This document shows, piece by piece, positions 35,116 through 46,775 of a stretch of 64,000 nt of DNA (its first letter is position 1; each line of letters opens with the position of its first letter). Under the pieces are notes generated by a model. That model did no database searches. It saw nothing but the letters and a program-made list of their open reading frames with translations, and was not told the DNA's origin. A program made the position numbers and the translations under genes. Origin of the DNA: Tissierellia bacterium (lineage in GTDB: Bacteria > Bacillota > Clostridia > Tissierellales > Peptoniphilaceae); the NCBI GenBank assembly GCA_012728295.1, contig JAAYFJ010000039.1, positions 18,226 through 82,225 on the forward strand, written 5' to 3'.

Positions 35116-35717
35116 TGAATAAATTAGTACAGACCATGCAAGATTTCTCCGATGATGAATTTCTTTTATATATATTGAGTTCTCGTTTAGCGCCTGTTTT
35201 TGAAGGGTTGAGGCCATCTTGCCTATTTTGCTTGCGAAATACAGGAAGAGGTCTGTACTCTAGTTGGAAGAGGAATGAGACTAATATATTATCCTCACTT
35301 CCTTTTAACTCTTATATATTAAAAGATGATGGCACCTCTATACACATACTTATTTACTCTCGTGACGAGCTTGCCAAATATATTGATAAACCAGGTATCT
35401 CTACTCTGTTGAAAAATTATGGATATGATGATGGTGGTTTAGATTCTCATTTGAATTGGCTAAAACACAGATTTAAAGAAGGATGTCCTCATGAAAATGG
35501 GGTCTTTCTCGGTTATCCACTTCCTGATGTTATCTCTTTCATAAATAATAAGCGACCATGCTTAATTACGGGGTATTGGAAAGTCTATTGCCATAAGCAG
35601 GATGCTGAGCAGCAATTTGCAGCTTTCGACCGAGCTAAAGAAAAGGTTATCTCTCATATTATAAACGGCGCACCGATACATCAAGTATTTGATAAAATGT
35701 GTTTTACAGGTTTATAA
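35115..35717 (+). CDS. DUF3793-family protein
   Basis: 200 residues. Family features: an N-terminal helical part ending in a Cys-containing segment (LFCLRN), the core CPHENGVFLGYPLPDVISFI with an ELGVFLGYP-like loop, and GYWKVYCHKQDAEQQFAAF near the C-terminus. It is fused to the flavodoxin gene by a one-base overlap. This pairing is common in clostridia and suggests a shared redox or iron-related role, but no activity is known for DUF3793. Confidence 0.85.
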   Translation: MNKLVQTMQDFSDDEFLLYILSSRLAPVFEGLRPSCLFCLRNTGRGLYSSWKRNETNILSSLPFNSYILKDDGTSIHILIYSRDELAKYIDKPGISTLLKNYGYDDGGLDSHLNWLKHRFKEGCPHENGVFLGYPLPDVISFINNKRPCLITGYWKVYCHKQDAEQQFAAFDRAKEKVISHIINGAPIHQVFDKMCFTGL

Positions 35718-35754
35718 AAGGAAACAGTTGCCTGGGGCAACTGTTTCCTTTTAT
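35714..35754 (+). terminator. terminator of the flavodoxin-DUF3793 operon
   Basis: 19-bp perfect stem with a TGG loop, T-rich after; it starts inside the stop codon. No clear second element was seen up to 35855. Confidence 0.9.
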
Positions 35755-35855
35755 ATGCATACTTTAATATATTAATGTATAATATATGCACAGTGCTATT
35801 TACCTTATGATGAGTATTTGGTATAGTATTAATATACATACTGGGAGGGATAATT

Positions 35856-36656
35856 ATGAAGGATAAATTCCGTCCTCAGAGCATTGAACTCTGGGTCGCG
35901 ATATCTTGGATAATATTATTTATACTACAAGTGGTAAATGTTTCTAAAGGACTAGCTGGAAATACCATGGATAGCCTTGTGCTTACCTATGATAATCTAT
36001 TAGTGCCGCACTCAATATTTTCATATCTTTGGTGGATTATGTCAGTAATTTTCGCAATCTATCTTTGGCACCAATTTTTCCAAGATGAAGAGCTAGTTCA
36101 CTATAAATTACCTTTTATACGTCCCATGGGTTTATTGTTAGCAATAATATCCATATTATGGTTAATACTGTTCCAACTACAACTATTCTTAGTTGCTCTA
36201 ATTTTTGGATTGGTAACATTGGCGCTTCTTTTCTTGATTAATTTACAGCTGCGTTCAAGGTCATTAAAGAAATTAAGCTTTATTGCATACGAACTGCCTT
36301 TTTCTATGGGATTTGGTTATGCCATGTTCCTTTGGATGGAAAATCTTTGGATACTACTGGGCACTAAGATTGATAATTTCTCGTCTTCGCAATTATGGAG
36401 CATTATTATGCTAATTATCGGATTCGTATTATTCATGTCTATTATGATTAAATTCCACAATGCTTTTATGGGCCTAGGTTTCACCCTTGGATATCTTGGT
36501 ATATTAATTCGTCATTTCGCAACTTGGAAAGCGCAATACATTGCAGTTGTTTTAGTAAATATAATTATTTGTGCTCTTTTAATATATTCCATTTTCCAAG
36601 CAGTATTATATACTAAAAGAAAAGCACGTCATATTATCGAAAGAAGGCAATATTAA
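35856..36656 (+). CDS. hypothetical polytopic membrane protein
   Basis: 266 residues with about seven hydrophobic helices and many Trp residues (SIELWVAISWIILFIL, SYLWWIMSVIFAIYLW, MENLWILLG). The Trp-rich, helix-only character is reminiscent of TspO/MBR-like sensory proteins, but I see no convincing motif. A basic, Arg/Lys-rich C-terminus follows the last helix. Preceded by GGGAGG, followed by a strong terminator; monocistronic. It lies in the block inserted between mnmE and jag. Confidence 0.72.
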   Translation: MKDKFRPQSIELWVAISWIILFILQVVNVSKGLAGNTMDSLVLTYDNLLVPHSIFSYLWWIMSVIFAIYLWHQFFQDEELVHYKLPFIRPMGLLLAIISILWLILFQLQLFLVALIFGLVTLALLFLINLQLRSRSLKKLSFIAYELPFSMGFGYAMFLWMENLWILLGTKIDNFSSSQLWSIIMLIIGFVLFMSIMIKFHNAFMGLGFTLGYLGILIRHFATWKAQYIAVVLVNIIICALLIYSIFQAVLYTKRKARHIIERRQY

Positions 36657-36700
36657 TAATAAGTTTGTACATACCTACCAACTTATTGTTTTAGACAAAT

Positions 36701-36737
36701 ATAAACAAGGCTATCGGAAACCGATAGCCTTGTTTAT
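36701..36737. terminator. bidirectional terminator
   Basis: 17-bp perfect stem with AAA loop between the convergent membrane-protein and glycosyltransferase genes. Confidence 0.9.
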
Positions 36738-36759
36738 ATTTAGCCACAAAAATTATTAT

Positions 36760-37992
36760 CTAAATCAAATCTTCTAGGATTATCATTATTCTCTTAGCTA
36801 AACTTTCCCATGTATGATCTTTTATTTTATCATGGGGAAAGCATATATCTTCACAATTTGTAGTTATTTTGTAAACCTGATTTAATATGGCATCCCTTAG
36901 CTTTTCAACATAGGCATCTCGCTCTGATTCCAAAATTTCATCAAAATTTTCTAGTTCAGGAAGTTCAACCCAGCTGATTATGGGTTCACAGCACAATTCC
37001 TCTCCTAATTGCTCCCTAAGCCCCGGAAGAGTATTGGACACTAAGTGTAGTCCCGATGCTAAGGCTTCTAAAGCAATCAATCCCAACCCCTCATAATAAC
37101 TGGCAAATACAAATATGTCACTGCTTCTCATATGATTTGCTAAAACCTCTTGAGATACCACATCAAATAAGCGAATGGTAGGATCATGATTGGATAGTTT
37201 CCCGATCCTTTCTCTCGTTTCATCAGATTCTTTTCCAAATAGATGAAGGGACATTTCAGAATAATGTTGCCTAGCTTTTGCATAGGCCTCCACTAACTCA
37301 AAAACACCTTTAGAATCTGCAATTTTACCGGCATATACAATATTTACTTTAGGTTTATTATACTGCTCTTTTTTATTTCTACCAGGATAAAATACAGAAT
37401 GATTATAAGCTCCACCAGTTACCAAAATTTGATTTTTTTCAATATCGAATAAGGTGCTAATATCCTCAATATCAGATTTGCTTAAAGCTAATACTTTAGT
37501 TAATCCCCTTAAACTACCTACATGTTCTCTAGCTATTGCAGGGTTTTGCTTAGCTTGACGTATATCCGTTCCATGGGAAATTCCAATAATAGGTGTATCT
37601 GGAAAAACTTCTAATACAAGAGAACATAATATCCATAAATGGTGACATATGATAATTTCTGGATTAAACTCTTCTTTTGCTTCCATCAATTTACTAATAA
37701 AAGCGCGCTTCCATTTTTCCATCATATCATCTGTCATGTCAGAATACTTTGTCGAATCATATGGCATTTCGTCACTCATTCCCACAATAGGAAATGGTAA
37801 GTTGTGAGTTTCAAACTGTACAGAATATTCTTTATTAAGCTGTAGCCAAGGTGCCAAATGCCTTTCATTTAGCCCAAAAATTCCTGCCTGTTTCCAGTTT
37901 TCTTGTTGATCGATTTGTGAAATCAAACTTCTATAGTAAATTCCACTACCTGTTCTATTGGGAAGTTGAGCTATACAGTGAAGTATTTTCAT
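36760..37992 (-). CDS. GT4-family glycosyltransferase
   Basis: 410 residues, GT-B fold. The N-terminal half has KILHCIAQLPNRTGSGIYYRS and IICHHLWILC, GISHGTDIRQ; the C-terminal half has VYAGKIADSKGVFELVEAYA and the nucleotide-sugar motif SYYEGLGLIALEALASG (E-x7-E). It probably transfers a sugar to a lipid or glycan from a nucleotide sugar; the acceptor is unknown. ATG at 37992 behind GGAGG. A palindrome at 38034-38058 may be its operator. It is a lone glycosyltransferase, with no polysaccharide cluster around it. Confidence 0.88.
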   Translation of the reverse strand: MKILHCIAQLPNRTGSGIYYRSLISQIDQQENWKQAGIFGLNERHLAPWLQLNKEYSVQFETHNLPFPIVGMSDEMPYDSTKYSDMTDDMMEKWKRAFISKLMEAKEEFNPEIIICHHLWILCSLVLEVFPDTPIIGISHGTDIRQAKQNPAIAREHVGSLRGLTKVLALSKSDIEDISTLFDIEKNQILVTGGAYNHSVFYPGRNKKEQYNKPKVNIVYAGKIADSKGVFELVEAYAKARQHYSEMSLHLFGKESDETRERIGKLSNHDPTIRLFDVVSQEVLANHMRSSDIFVFASYYEGLGLIALEALASGLHLVSNTLPGLREQLGEELCCEPIISWVELPELENFDEILESERDAYVEKLRDAILNQVYKITTNCEDICFPHDKIKDHTWESLAKRIMIILEDLI

Positions 37993-38033
37993 TAAAACCT
38001 CCAATAATAAATATCTATGATAAGTGTATTTTC

Positions 38034-38058
38034 AATTACCATATACTATATGGTAATT
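38034..38058. promoter_or_regulatory. 12-bp inverted repeat upstream of the glycosyltransferase gene
   Basis: aattaccatata at 38034-38045 and its exact complement at 38047-38058, one base apart, 42 bases before the start codon. The arms suit a dimeric repressor. A smaller palindrome ttatcc-tcg-ggataa follows at about 38090. Confidence 0.5.
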
Positions 38059-38178
38059 GCTTCCATTATTCAATGAATTTCAATTATTTATCCTCGGGAT
38101 AAGCATTTGCTTATTTATTATTTTTATAATGTTGCTCGTGTTATTATAATTATATATGTATGCCTGTTGATAAATCAA

Positions 38179-38217
38179 AAAATGTGTTGATAGGTAATTA
38201 CCTATTCAACACATTTT
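38179..38217 (-). terminator. terminator of the rpmH-jag operon
   Basis: Long stem with one bulged base, palindromic core taggtaattaccta, T-rich end on the minus strand, 13 bases past the jag stop. Confidence 0.85.
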
Positions 38218-38229
38218 ATTTTCTAAATA

Positions 38230-39030
38230 TTATTTTTCAACTTCTATTACTATCCTTCTATAAGGTTCTTTTCCTTCGCTATATGTGGTAACACCTGGAA
38301 AAGTTTGCAATGCTGTGTGTATTACACGTCTTTCAAAAGGATTCATAGGATTTAGTCTAGTTCTTTTTCCCTGTCTTATCGCCTGATTGGCCATGCGATT
38401 CGCCAATTCTATTAAAGCTTTTTCTCGCTTTTTGCGATAGTCTTCAGTGTCAAGAATCACTTTTAAATAATCCTCTTCATTTTGATTTACTACTATCGAC
38501 AAAAGATATTGCAACGCATCTAGAGTTACCCCTCTTTTCCCGATTAAGATTCCGAAATTATCATTTTGATTGTTTTCAATGGTTACATAAACCCTGTCTT
38601 CTTCCTGTCTAACTGAAATATCAAATCTGTTAACCATGTTTTCTAATATTGGCTCAAGGAAAGTTTTAACTTTAGCTTCAATTTTATCCACAGGCTCTGA
38701 TTCAGCAATTTCTTGCTCTTCATCGACTTTCTCATTGGATATAATAACGCTATCAACAGTTTCCACAGGTATGTCCATCGCCTTTGAAACTTCTTCGAAA
38801 ACAACTGCTTCCGGTTCTTCTAATAATACTTCAACTTTTTCTACTTTAGATTCAATAACTTCATTTTCTACTCGAATCACAGCATCTTTAGATCCTATGA
38901 TTCCGAGAAAACCTGATTTTCCCTGTTCTAGTACTGAATAGTCAATGTCCTCTACGGGAATTCCCAATTCTTCAGATGCCTCTATTAAAGCATCTTTAAT
39001 AGATTTACCTGTAAAAATTCTAACGCTCAT
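38230..39030 (-). CDS. jag: RNA-binding protein Jag (SpoIIIJ-associated, KhpB)
   Basis: 266 residues. Jag_N domain at 1-50 (RIFTGKSIKDALIEASEELGI), an acidic Glu/Val-rich linker, a KH domain with the GKRG loop (ILIGKRGVTLDALQYL) near 160, and an R3H domain ending RRIVIEVEK. Binds RNA and, with KhpA, influences elongation and division in Gram-positive bacteria. The start overlaps the yidC stop by one base (TAATG). The linker is long, as in other clostridial Jag proteins. Confidence 0.95.
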   Translation of the reverse strand: MSVRIFTGKSIKDALIEASEELGIPVEDIDYSVLEQGKSGFLGIIGSKDAVIRVENEVIESKVEKVEVLLEEPEAVVFEEVSKAMDIPVETVDSVIISNEKVDEEQEIAESEPVDKIEAKVKTFLEPILENMVNRFDISVRQEEDRVYVTIENNQNDNFGILIGKRGVTLDALQYLLSIVVNQNEEDYLKVILDTEDYRKKREKALIELANRMANQAIRQGKRTRLNPMNPFERRVIHTALQTFPGVTTYSEGKEPYRRIVIEVEK

Positions 39031-39809
39031 TATGCTTTCTCCTTTTCTCCAACTTTACTATGATTAATTATAATCTGTTGAAATACAGAGAAGAAACTAC
39101 TAACTGTCCAATATAACGCCAATCCGGCAGGATATCTCATTGCAAAGAAAAATATCATAACCGGGCCCATATACATCATAGTGTTGGTCATGCTCTGTTG
39201 TTGTGCATCTGTAACTACTTGTCCCTGTTGAGTTATCTTAGACTGAAGAAATGTAGCGACGGCTGCCATTAGCGGCAATCCAAAGATTACAGGATCTTTT
39301 AAGTCCAAATTTGGAATCCACAACATCGCTTTGTTCATAGAATCGTACATTCCAGGATCACTAAAAGCATATAATTGTGGTTCTCTCAACACGCTAAATA
39401 GAGCAATGATAATAGGAAGTTGCAATAAAAGCAATAAACATCCAGACATAGGATTATATCCCATCTCTTTATAAAGCTTTCTTTGCTTGTCCGCCAAAGT
39501 ATTGGGATCATTTTTGTATTTAACTTGAAGCTCTTTTATCTTAGGATTGATTTCACTCATCATTTTCGTGCTTTTAGATTGCTTAATAGATAAAGGTAGC
39601 AATATTAGCTTGAAAAAAATAGTTACAATAATAATGGACATTGCCAAATATGAGAATAATTCAGGTTCCACAGGAATTGCTGAACTCATGAAGTCATATA
39701 TTTTTCTCAGAATAATCCCGAAAATATTTGCTAAGAAATTTTTCTTCTCAGGTGTGACTTCTTTGGCTAGAACTGCAAAAAACCCCATTACAGCAGGGGA
39801 CAAAGTCAT
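39030..39809 (-). CDS. yidC: membrane protein insertase YidC (SpoIIIJ/OxaA)
   Basis: 259 residues, five-helix bacterial Gram-positive-type insertase. Helix 1 near 53-70; KQSKSTKMM loop; the hallmark GCLLLLLQLPIIIALF; later PAGLALYWTVSSFFSVFQQ. The conserved cavity Arg of Bacillus YidC is replaced by K67 (FFKLILLPL), a change I believe is common in clostridia. No lipobox is visible at the N-terminus. Start behind GGAGG. Next to yidD, rnpA and rpmH as in most bacteria. Confidence 0.96.
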   Translation of the reverse strand: MTLSPAVMGFFAVLAKEVTPEKKNFLANIFGIILRKIYDFMSSAIPVEPELFSYLAMSIIIVTIFFKLILLPLSIKQSKSTKMMSEINPKIKELQVKYKNDPNTLADKQRKLYKEMGYNPMSGCLLLLLQLPIIIALFSVLREPQLYAFSDPGMYDSMNKAMLWIPNLDLKDPVIFGLPLMAAVATFLQSKITQQGQVVTDAQQQSMTNTMMYMGPVMIFFFAMRYPAGLALYWTVSSFFSVFQQIIINHSKVGEKEKA

Positions 39810-39821
39810 AGTTACCTCCTA

Positions 39822-40040
39822 TCACGGCAAAGGGTCATATCCACCTTCATGAAAAGGATGACATTTTAATATTCTCCTTATTGAAAGATATGTTCCTTTT
39901 AAAAAACCGTATTTAACATAAGCCAATCTTGCATATTCTGAGCAAGTAGGCGAAAAACGACATCGAGGCGTAACAAATACATAGCGAGATAATATCTTTT
40001 GGTAAAACCATATGATACCTAACATTAATTTCGTCAACAT
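39822..40040 (-). CDS. yidD: membrane protein insertion efficiency factor YidD
   Basis: 72 residues. [26 protein letters not shown] and [13 protein letters not shown] are the family signatures with three conserved cysteines. A small membrane-associated helper of YidC. It begins one base after the rnpA stop and ends 12 bases before yidC. Confidence 0.96.
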   Translation of the reverse strand: MLTKLMLGIIWFYQKILSRYVFVTPRCRFSPTCSEYARLAYVKYGFLKGTYLSIRRILKCHPFHEGGYDPLP

Positions 40041-40041
40041 A

Positions 40042-40386
40042 TTATCGCCTCTTTACTTCTGCTTTAGTGGTGTAAAAAATGTGATCTAAGTTTTTCTCCA
40101 GTTCCATAAAAGATAGTTCGGAAGTCTGAGGTCTAGGAACTATTACGAAGTCGAAACCTTTTTCTATACTATCTAACCTCTCTCTAACCAAAGCTTTTAA
40201 ACGCCGTCTCAATTTGTTTCTAACAGTAGCTTTTCCTACTTTTTTTGTAATGATAAAACCGAATCTACTGTATTGTAATCCGTTGGGACAACGATTCATA
40301 GTAAATTGCTTATTACGAAAGGTCTTTCCTTTAGATCTAGCCCTATTAAACTCTTCACTTTTTTTTATCATGTATTTTTTTTCCAT
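40042..40386 (-). CDS. rnpA: ribonuclease P protein component RnpA
   Basis: 114 residues. Protein subunit of RNase P, which matures tRNA 5' ends. The RNR box is [17 protein letters not shown], preceded by FGFIITKK. The ATG at 40386 lies ten bases after the rpmH stop with only a weak ribosome site, as is common for this gene, suggesting translational coupling to rpmH. A second ATG five codons on is an alternative. Confidence 0.95.
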   Translation of the reverse strand: MEKKYMIKKSEEFNRARSKGKTFRNKQFTMNRCPNGLQYSRFGFIITKKVGKATVRNKLRRRLKALVRERLDSIEKGFDFVIVPRPQTSELSFMELEKNLDHIFYTTKAEVKRR

Positions 40387-40396
40387 GATATCACTA

Positions 40397-40531
40397 TTAA
40401 GCAGATAGTCTCTTACGTCCTTTTTGACGACGAGCTTTTAACACGGCACGACCTGAGCGTGTTTTCATACGCTTACGGAATCCATGTTCTTTCTTACGTT
40501 GTCTGTTTTTAGGTTGAAAAGTTCTCTTCAT
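40397..40531 (-). CDS. rpmH: 50S ribosomal protein L34
   Basis: 44 residues, found by reading the minus strand upstream of rnpA. It begins [14 protein letters not shown] and continues [22 protein letters not shown] and LSA, the full canonical L34. Start behind AAAGGAGGTG. It is the first gene of the leftward rpmH-rnpA-yidD-yidC-jag operon and faces dnaA. It has a perfect promoter at 40628-40656 and a hairpin in its leader. Confidence 0.98.
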   Translation of the reverse strand: MKRTFQPKNRQRKKEHGFRKRMKTRSGRAVLKARRQKGRKRLSA

Positions 40532-40555
40532 GGGAACACCTCCTTTATCATAGCT

Positions 40556-40588
40556 ATTCAAGCTCTCAGCCTCGCTGAGAGCTTGAAT
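40556..40588. terminator. 15-bp hairpin in the rpmH leader
   Basis: Perfect 15-bp stem with CTC loop. On the plus strand it is followed by a T-run, making a rightward terminator. On the minus strand it is inside the rpmH 5' leader, ten bases before the ribosome site. It may shield the origin from rightward read-through or regulate rpmH. Confidence 0.75.
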
Positions 40589-40627
40589 GTTTTTTAGTAT
40601 ACATTATATTTGAATACTCTAATAACG

Positions 40628-40656
40628 ATTATATTGTCTAACGTCGTTGATGTCAA
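40628..40656 (-). promoter_or_regulatory. promoter of rpmH operon
   Basis: Minus strand perfect TTGACA (40656-40651), 17-base spacer, perfect TATAAT (40633-40628). Start of transcription near 40621, giving a leader of about 90 bases. Confidence 0.92.
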
Positions 40657-40927
40657 GAAAAAACAACTATAAGCCCAATAATTCCACATTGAGCCTGTGG
40701 ATAAGTTCTTGTAAACAAGGTTATCTTTTGATATGATATTAGATGATAATATAAGCACACATATTAATGATATTAGTTTATTATTATTTGAGTAATAAAC
40801 TATATTTTTATTATACGTGTTATTGTCGACTACATTTAGCCAATTCCTCTAATATCCTTGTCCTTATGTGGGAAGGATTCGTTTTTGTGGAGGTTTATTC
40901 AATAAAATAGTTTCGAGGAGGACATAG
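40657..40927. other. oriC, left part (rpmH-dnaA intergenic region)
   Basis: Contains one perfect DnaA box, TGTGGATAA at 40696-40704, and weaker matches (for example ttatctttt near 40721). The segment 40740-40820 is strongly AT-rich. The coding strand switches here: leftward genes to the left, only rightward genes to the right. With the boxes behind dnaA it forms a bipartite origin. Confidence 0.8.
40788..40816 (+). promoter_or_regulatory. candidate dnaA promoter
   Basis: TTGAGT at 40788-40793, 17-base spacer, TTATAC at 40811-40816, giving a leader of about 105 bases before the dnaA ATG. Confidence 0.55.
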
Positions 40928-42247
40928 ATGGATCACCAATTGGGAACGCTATGGACCGAAGCTTTGCAGATAATTCGCAAAGAGATGAACGAGGTCAATT
41001 ATAATACCTGGATGAAAAATATATATCCAGTAAGCTTTGAAAACGGAATTCTTTCTATTCAATTACCTAATACTTTTAGTAGGAATATTATGGAGGGTGT
41101 TCACAGCAGAACTATTAATGAGGCTGTGAATAAAGTTGTGGGTTCACCTTGTGAGCTCATATTTTTAGACCCAGCTACAAATCATCTGCCTCCAATTTCT
41201 AAACCTGCGGTGGTTAATGAAAATAGAAAAGAGAACTTAATATCACGTTATACTTTTGAAAACTTCGTGGTTGGAAAAAATAACCACTTAGCCTATGCCG
41301 CCGCAATGGCTGTAGCTAAAAACCCTAGTGAAGACTATAACCCATTGTTTATTTATGGTGGGGTTGGACTTGGTAAGACTCACTTAATGCATGCAATTGG
41401 TCACTATATTCATGATCATGACCCTGATTCAAAAGTATTATATGTTACTTTTGAACAGTTTTTAAACCAGTTAATCAACTCCATTCAACGTGGTGAAAAT
41501 GAAAAATTTAGAGAGACCTTTAGAAACGTAGATGTATTAATGGTAGATGACATCCACTTTATTTCTGGAAAGGAACAGACGCAAGAGGAGTTTTTCCATA
41601 CGTTTAATGCTCTTTATTTTTCCAATAAACAAATCATTATTTCTTCTGATAGACCTCCAAGAGAAATACAAACTCTAGAAGAAAGACTTAGGAGTAGATT
41701 TGAAAGTGGATTAATTGTGGATATTTCTGCACCAGATTTGGAAACCAGAATGGCCATATTAAGAAAAAAAGCTGATATGGAATCTGTCAATGTCCCTGAT
41801 GAAGCCATTAACTATATTGCAACCCACGTAAAATCTAATATTAGAGAACTGGAAGGGTCTTTAATAAGAGTGGTAGCATTTGCCGTATTAACTAATCAAC
41901 CCGTTACACAAGAGTTAGTTAAACAAGCACTTGACAGCATAATTGTAGAGGAACGTAAGCTGATTAACGCTCCCCTTATTATGGAAAAAGTATCCGATTA
42001 TTACAATATTAGTGTTAAAGAGCTATTAGGTAGAAAAAGAACTAAGAATATTGCTTTTCCCAGGCAAGTCGCAATGTTTCTAACTCGTGAACTAACAGAT
42101 TTATCATTACCTAAAATAGGTCAAGAATTTGGCGGAAGGGACCATACTACAATTTTGCACGCCTACGATAAAATTAACGACATGCAAGAAGTAGACGAGG
42201 ATTTAGCTGCAACTATCAAATATATAAAAGAAAACATTCAACAGTGA
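40928..42247 (+). CDS. dnaA: chromosomal replication initiator DnaA
   Basis: 439 residues. Domain I 1-85; short linker; AAA+ domain with Walker A GGVGLGKTH at 144-152 (K150) and Walker B VLMVDDIHF; domain IV ends with the DNA-binding signature GGRDHTTILHAYDKI. ATP-DnaA binds the boxes seen on both sides of the gene and melts the origin. ATG behind GAGGAGG. The gene is the first of the rightward arm. Confidence 0.99.
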   Translation: MDHQLGTLWTEALQIIRKEMNEVNYNTWMKNIYPVSFENGILSIQLPNTFSRNIMEGVHSRTINEAVNKVVGSPCELIFLDPATNHLPPISKPAVVNENRKENLISRYTFENFVVGKNNHLAYAAAMAVAKNPSEDYNPLFIYGGVGLGKTHLMHAIGHYIHDHDPDSKVLYVTFEQFLNQLINSIQRGENEKFRETFRNVDVLMVDDIHFISGKEQTQEEFFHTFNALYFSNKQIIISSDRPPREIQTLEERLRSRFESGLIVDISAPDLETRMAILRKKADMESVNVPDEAINYIATHVKSNIRELEGSLIRVVAFAVLTNQPVTQELVKQALDSIIVEERKLINAPLIMEKVSDYYNISVKELLGRKRTKNIAFPRQVAMFLTRELTDLSLPKIGQEFGGRDHTTILHAYDKINDMQEVDEDLAATIKYIKENIQQ

Positions 42248-42248
42248 T

Positions 42249-42350
42249 TGTGGATAAATAATGATATATTACTATACTTATCCACATAGTTGTGCCCACG
42301 TTACAACAGCCTATTTATCAAAGTAATTTATGGTTATCAACTAATCCACA
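42249..42350. other. oriC, right part (DnaA boxes between dnaA and dnaN)
   Basis: Perfect boxes TGTGGATAA (42249-42257) and TTATCCACA (42278-42286), plus a near match TAATCCACA (42342-42350) and ttatca-type sites in between. The box layout behind dnaA is the classic Bacillota incB/C arrangement. The 164-base gap holds no gene; the in-frame extension of dnaN across it is not real. Confidence 0.85.
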
Positions 42351-42411
42351 GTCCCTACTACTACGACTACTAAATCTATTAATAATATGTATTAAGCAAA
42401 AGGAGGATCCA

Positions 42412-43515
42412 ATGAAAATTATTATCCCACAAAGAGTGCTAAACGACGGAATCAATGTTGTACAAAGATCCATATCCACTAGAAGTCAATTACCTATTTT
42501 AGACGGAATCCTTATTAGAGCTATGAAAGACGGTTTGAAATTAACTGGTACTAATTTAGATATGAGTATAGAACTATTATTACCTGCTATGGTTCAGGAA
42601 GAAGGATTAATAGTTGTGAACTCTAGATTATTTTCTGAAATTGTAAAACGTTTACCTGATCAACCTATTACTATAAATTGTAATGAACAAAATATGAGCA
42701 TTAAATGTGGTAATTCTTCTTTCCAACTAATAGGTTTTTCTGGAGATGAATATCCATCTTTGCCATTAGTAGAGGAAGAAAAGACTTTTACTGTGCCATC
42801 ACATATTTTGAGAAAATCCATAAGACAAACAGTGTTTGCTGTAGCTCAAGATAATTTCAGACCCATTTTTACTGGGGTTCTATTCCAAGTAAAAGATAAT
42901 GCCATTGAAGTAGTCGCCTTAGATGGTTATAGATTGGCCAAAAGAGAGATTGGGATTTCTGGACAGGGAGAAATGTCGATTGTTGTACCTGGAAAGAACT
43001 TAATAGAACTTTCGAGAATACTAGATTCTATTGAAGAGGATGTAACTATTAAAGTTTCCGGAAGTCATTTAAAAATAACCATGAACCATATGGAATTTTA
43101 CTCTATCTTATTAGAGGGAGATTTCTTTAGATATGAAGAAATTTTAAGAACTGTCCATCCAATTACTGCTATAGCAGATAGACAACAATTATTAGAAAGT
43201 GTTGAAAGAGCTGCTCTATTAGCTAGAGAAGATAAAGCAAATCTTTTAAAATTAACTTTATCAGAAAATACATTAACTATTCAGTCTCAAACAGAGATGG
43301 GAAGTGTGGAAGAAATAGTTGATGTTGATTATATGGGAGAATCACTAAAGATTGCGTTTAGTTCAAGATATTTACTAGATGGAATTAAGAACATGGAATC
43401 TGATAAATTAAAACTTTATTTTTCTGATAGTGTGAATCCTCTAATTATTCAAGGTGAAGATGAAGAACAATATTTATACCTAGTATTGCCTGTACGTTTA
43501 GCAAAGGAGGATTAA
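42412..43515 (+). CDS. dnaN: DNA polymerase III beta subunit (sliding clamp)
   Basis: 367 residues in three clamp folds; forms the dimeric ring that tethers DNA polymerase. MKIIIPQRVLNDGINVVQRSIS at the start, DGYRLAKREI in the middle and the C-terminal VLPVRL. The start at 42412 follows AAGGAGG; the 40-codon extension would cover DnaA boxes. YaaA follows after one base. Confidence 0.98.
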   Translation: MKIIIPQRVLNDGINVVQRSISTRSQLPILDGILIRAMKDGLKLTGTNLDMSIELLLPAMVQEEGLIVVNSRLFSEIVKRLPDQPITINCNEQNMSIKCGNSSFQLIGFSGDEYPSLPLVEEEKTFTVPSHILRKSIRQTVFAVAQDNFRPIFTGVLFQVKDNAIEVVALDGYRLAKREIGISGQGEMSIVVPGKNLIELSRILDSIEEDVTIKVSGSHLKITMNHMEFYSILLEGDFFRYEEILRTVHPITAIADRQQLLESVERAALLAREDKANLLKLTLSENTLTIQSQTEMGSVEEIVDVDYMGESLKIAFSSRYLLDGIKNMESDKLKLYFSDSVNPLIIQGEDEEQYLYLVLPVRLAKED

Positions 43516-43516
43516 T

Positions 43517-43725
43517 ATGGATAAAATTACCATTGATACCGAATTCATTAAATTAGATTCTTTGCTAAAATTTTGTGGATGGGTAGATTCTGGTGCAATT
43601 GCAAAATTACTGATAAAAGATGGCCTTGTGAAAGTGAATGGTGAAGTGGAATATAGAAGAGGTAAAAAAATATATCCCGGTGACCAAATTGAATATGATA
43701 ATGAAAAGGTAATTGTGGATAAGTC

Positions 43726-43729
<4 letters not shown>
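43517..43729 (+). CDS. yaaA: S4-domain RNA-binding protein YaaA (RlbA-like)
   Basis: 70 residues, a single S4 domain (IKLDSLLKFCGWVDSGAIAKLLIKDGLVKVNGEVE cut into its two helices and loop; then RRGKKIYPGD). Conserved between dnaN and recF in Bacillota; a ribosome-assembly or RNA-linked role is proposed for the family. Start behind AAGGAGG; its stop overlaps recF by four bases (ATGA). Confidence 0.93.
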
Positions 43730-46766
<3,037 letters not shown>

Positions 46767-46775
46767 GGAGGCCCT

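Noticed and set aside
38059..38178. Small RNA gene between the glycosyltransferase and jag
   Set aside because: Only short palindromes and AT-rich DNA; no promoter-terminator pair could be matched.
42292..42411. 40-codon N-terminal extension of dnaN
   Set aside because: It would cover DnaA boxes and the AAGGAGG site at the accepted ATG; dnaN homologs begin at MKIIIP.
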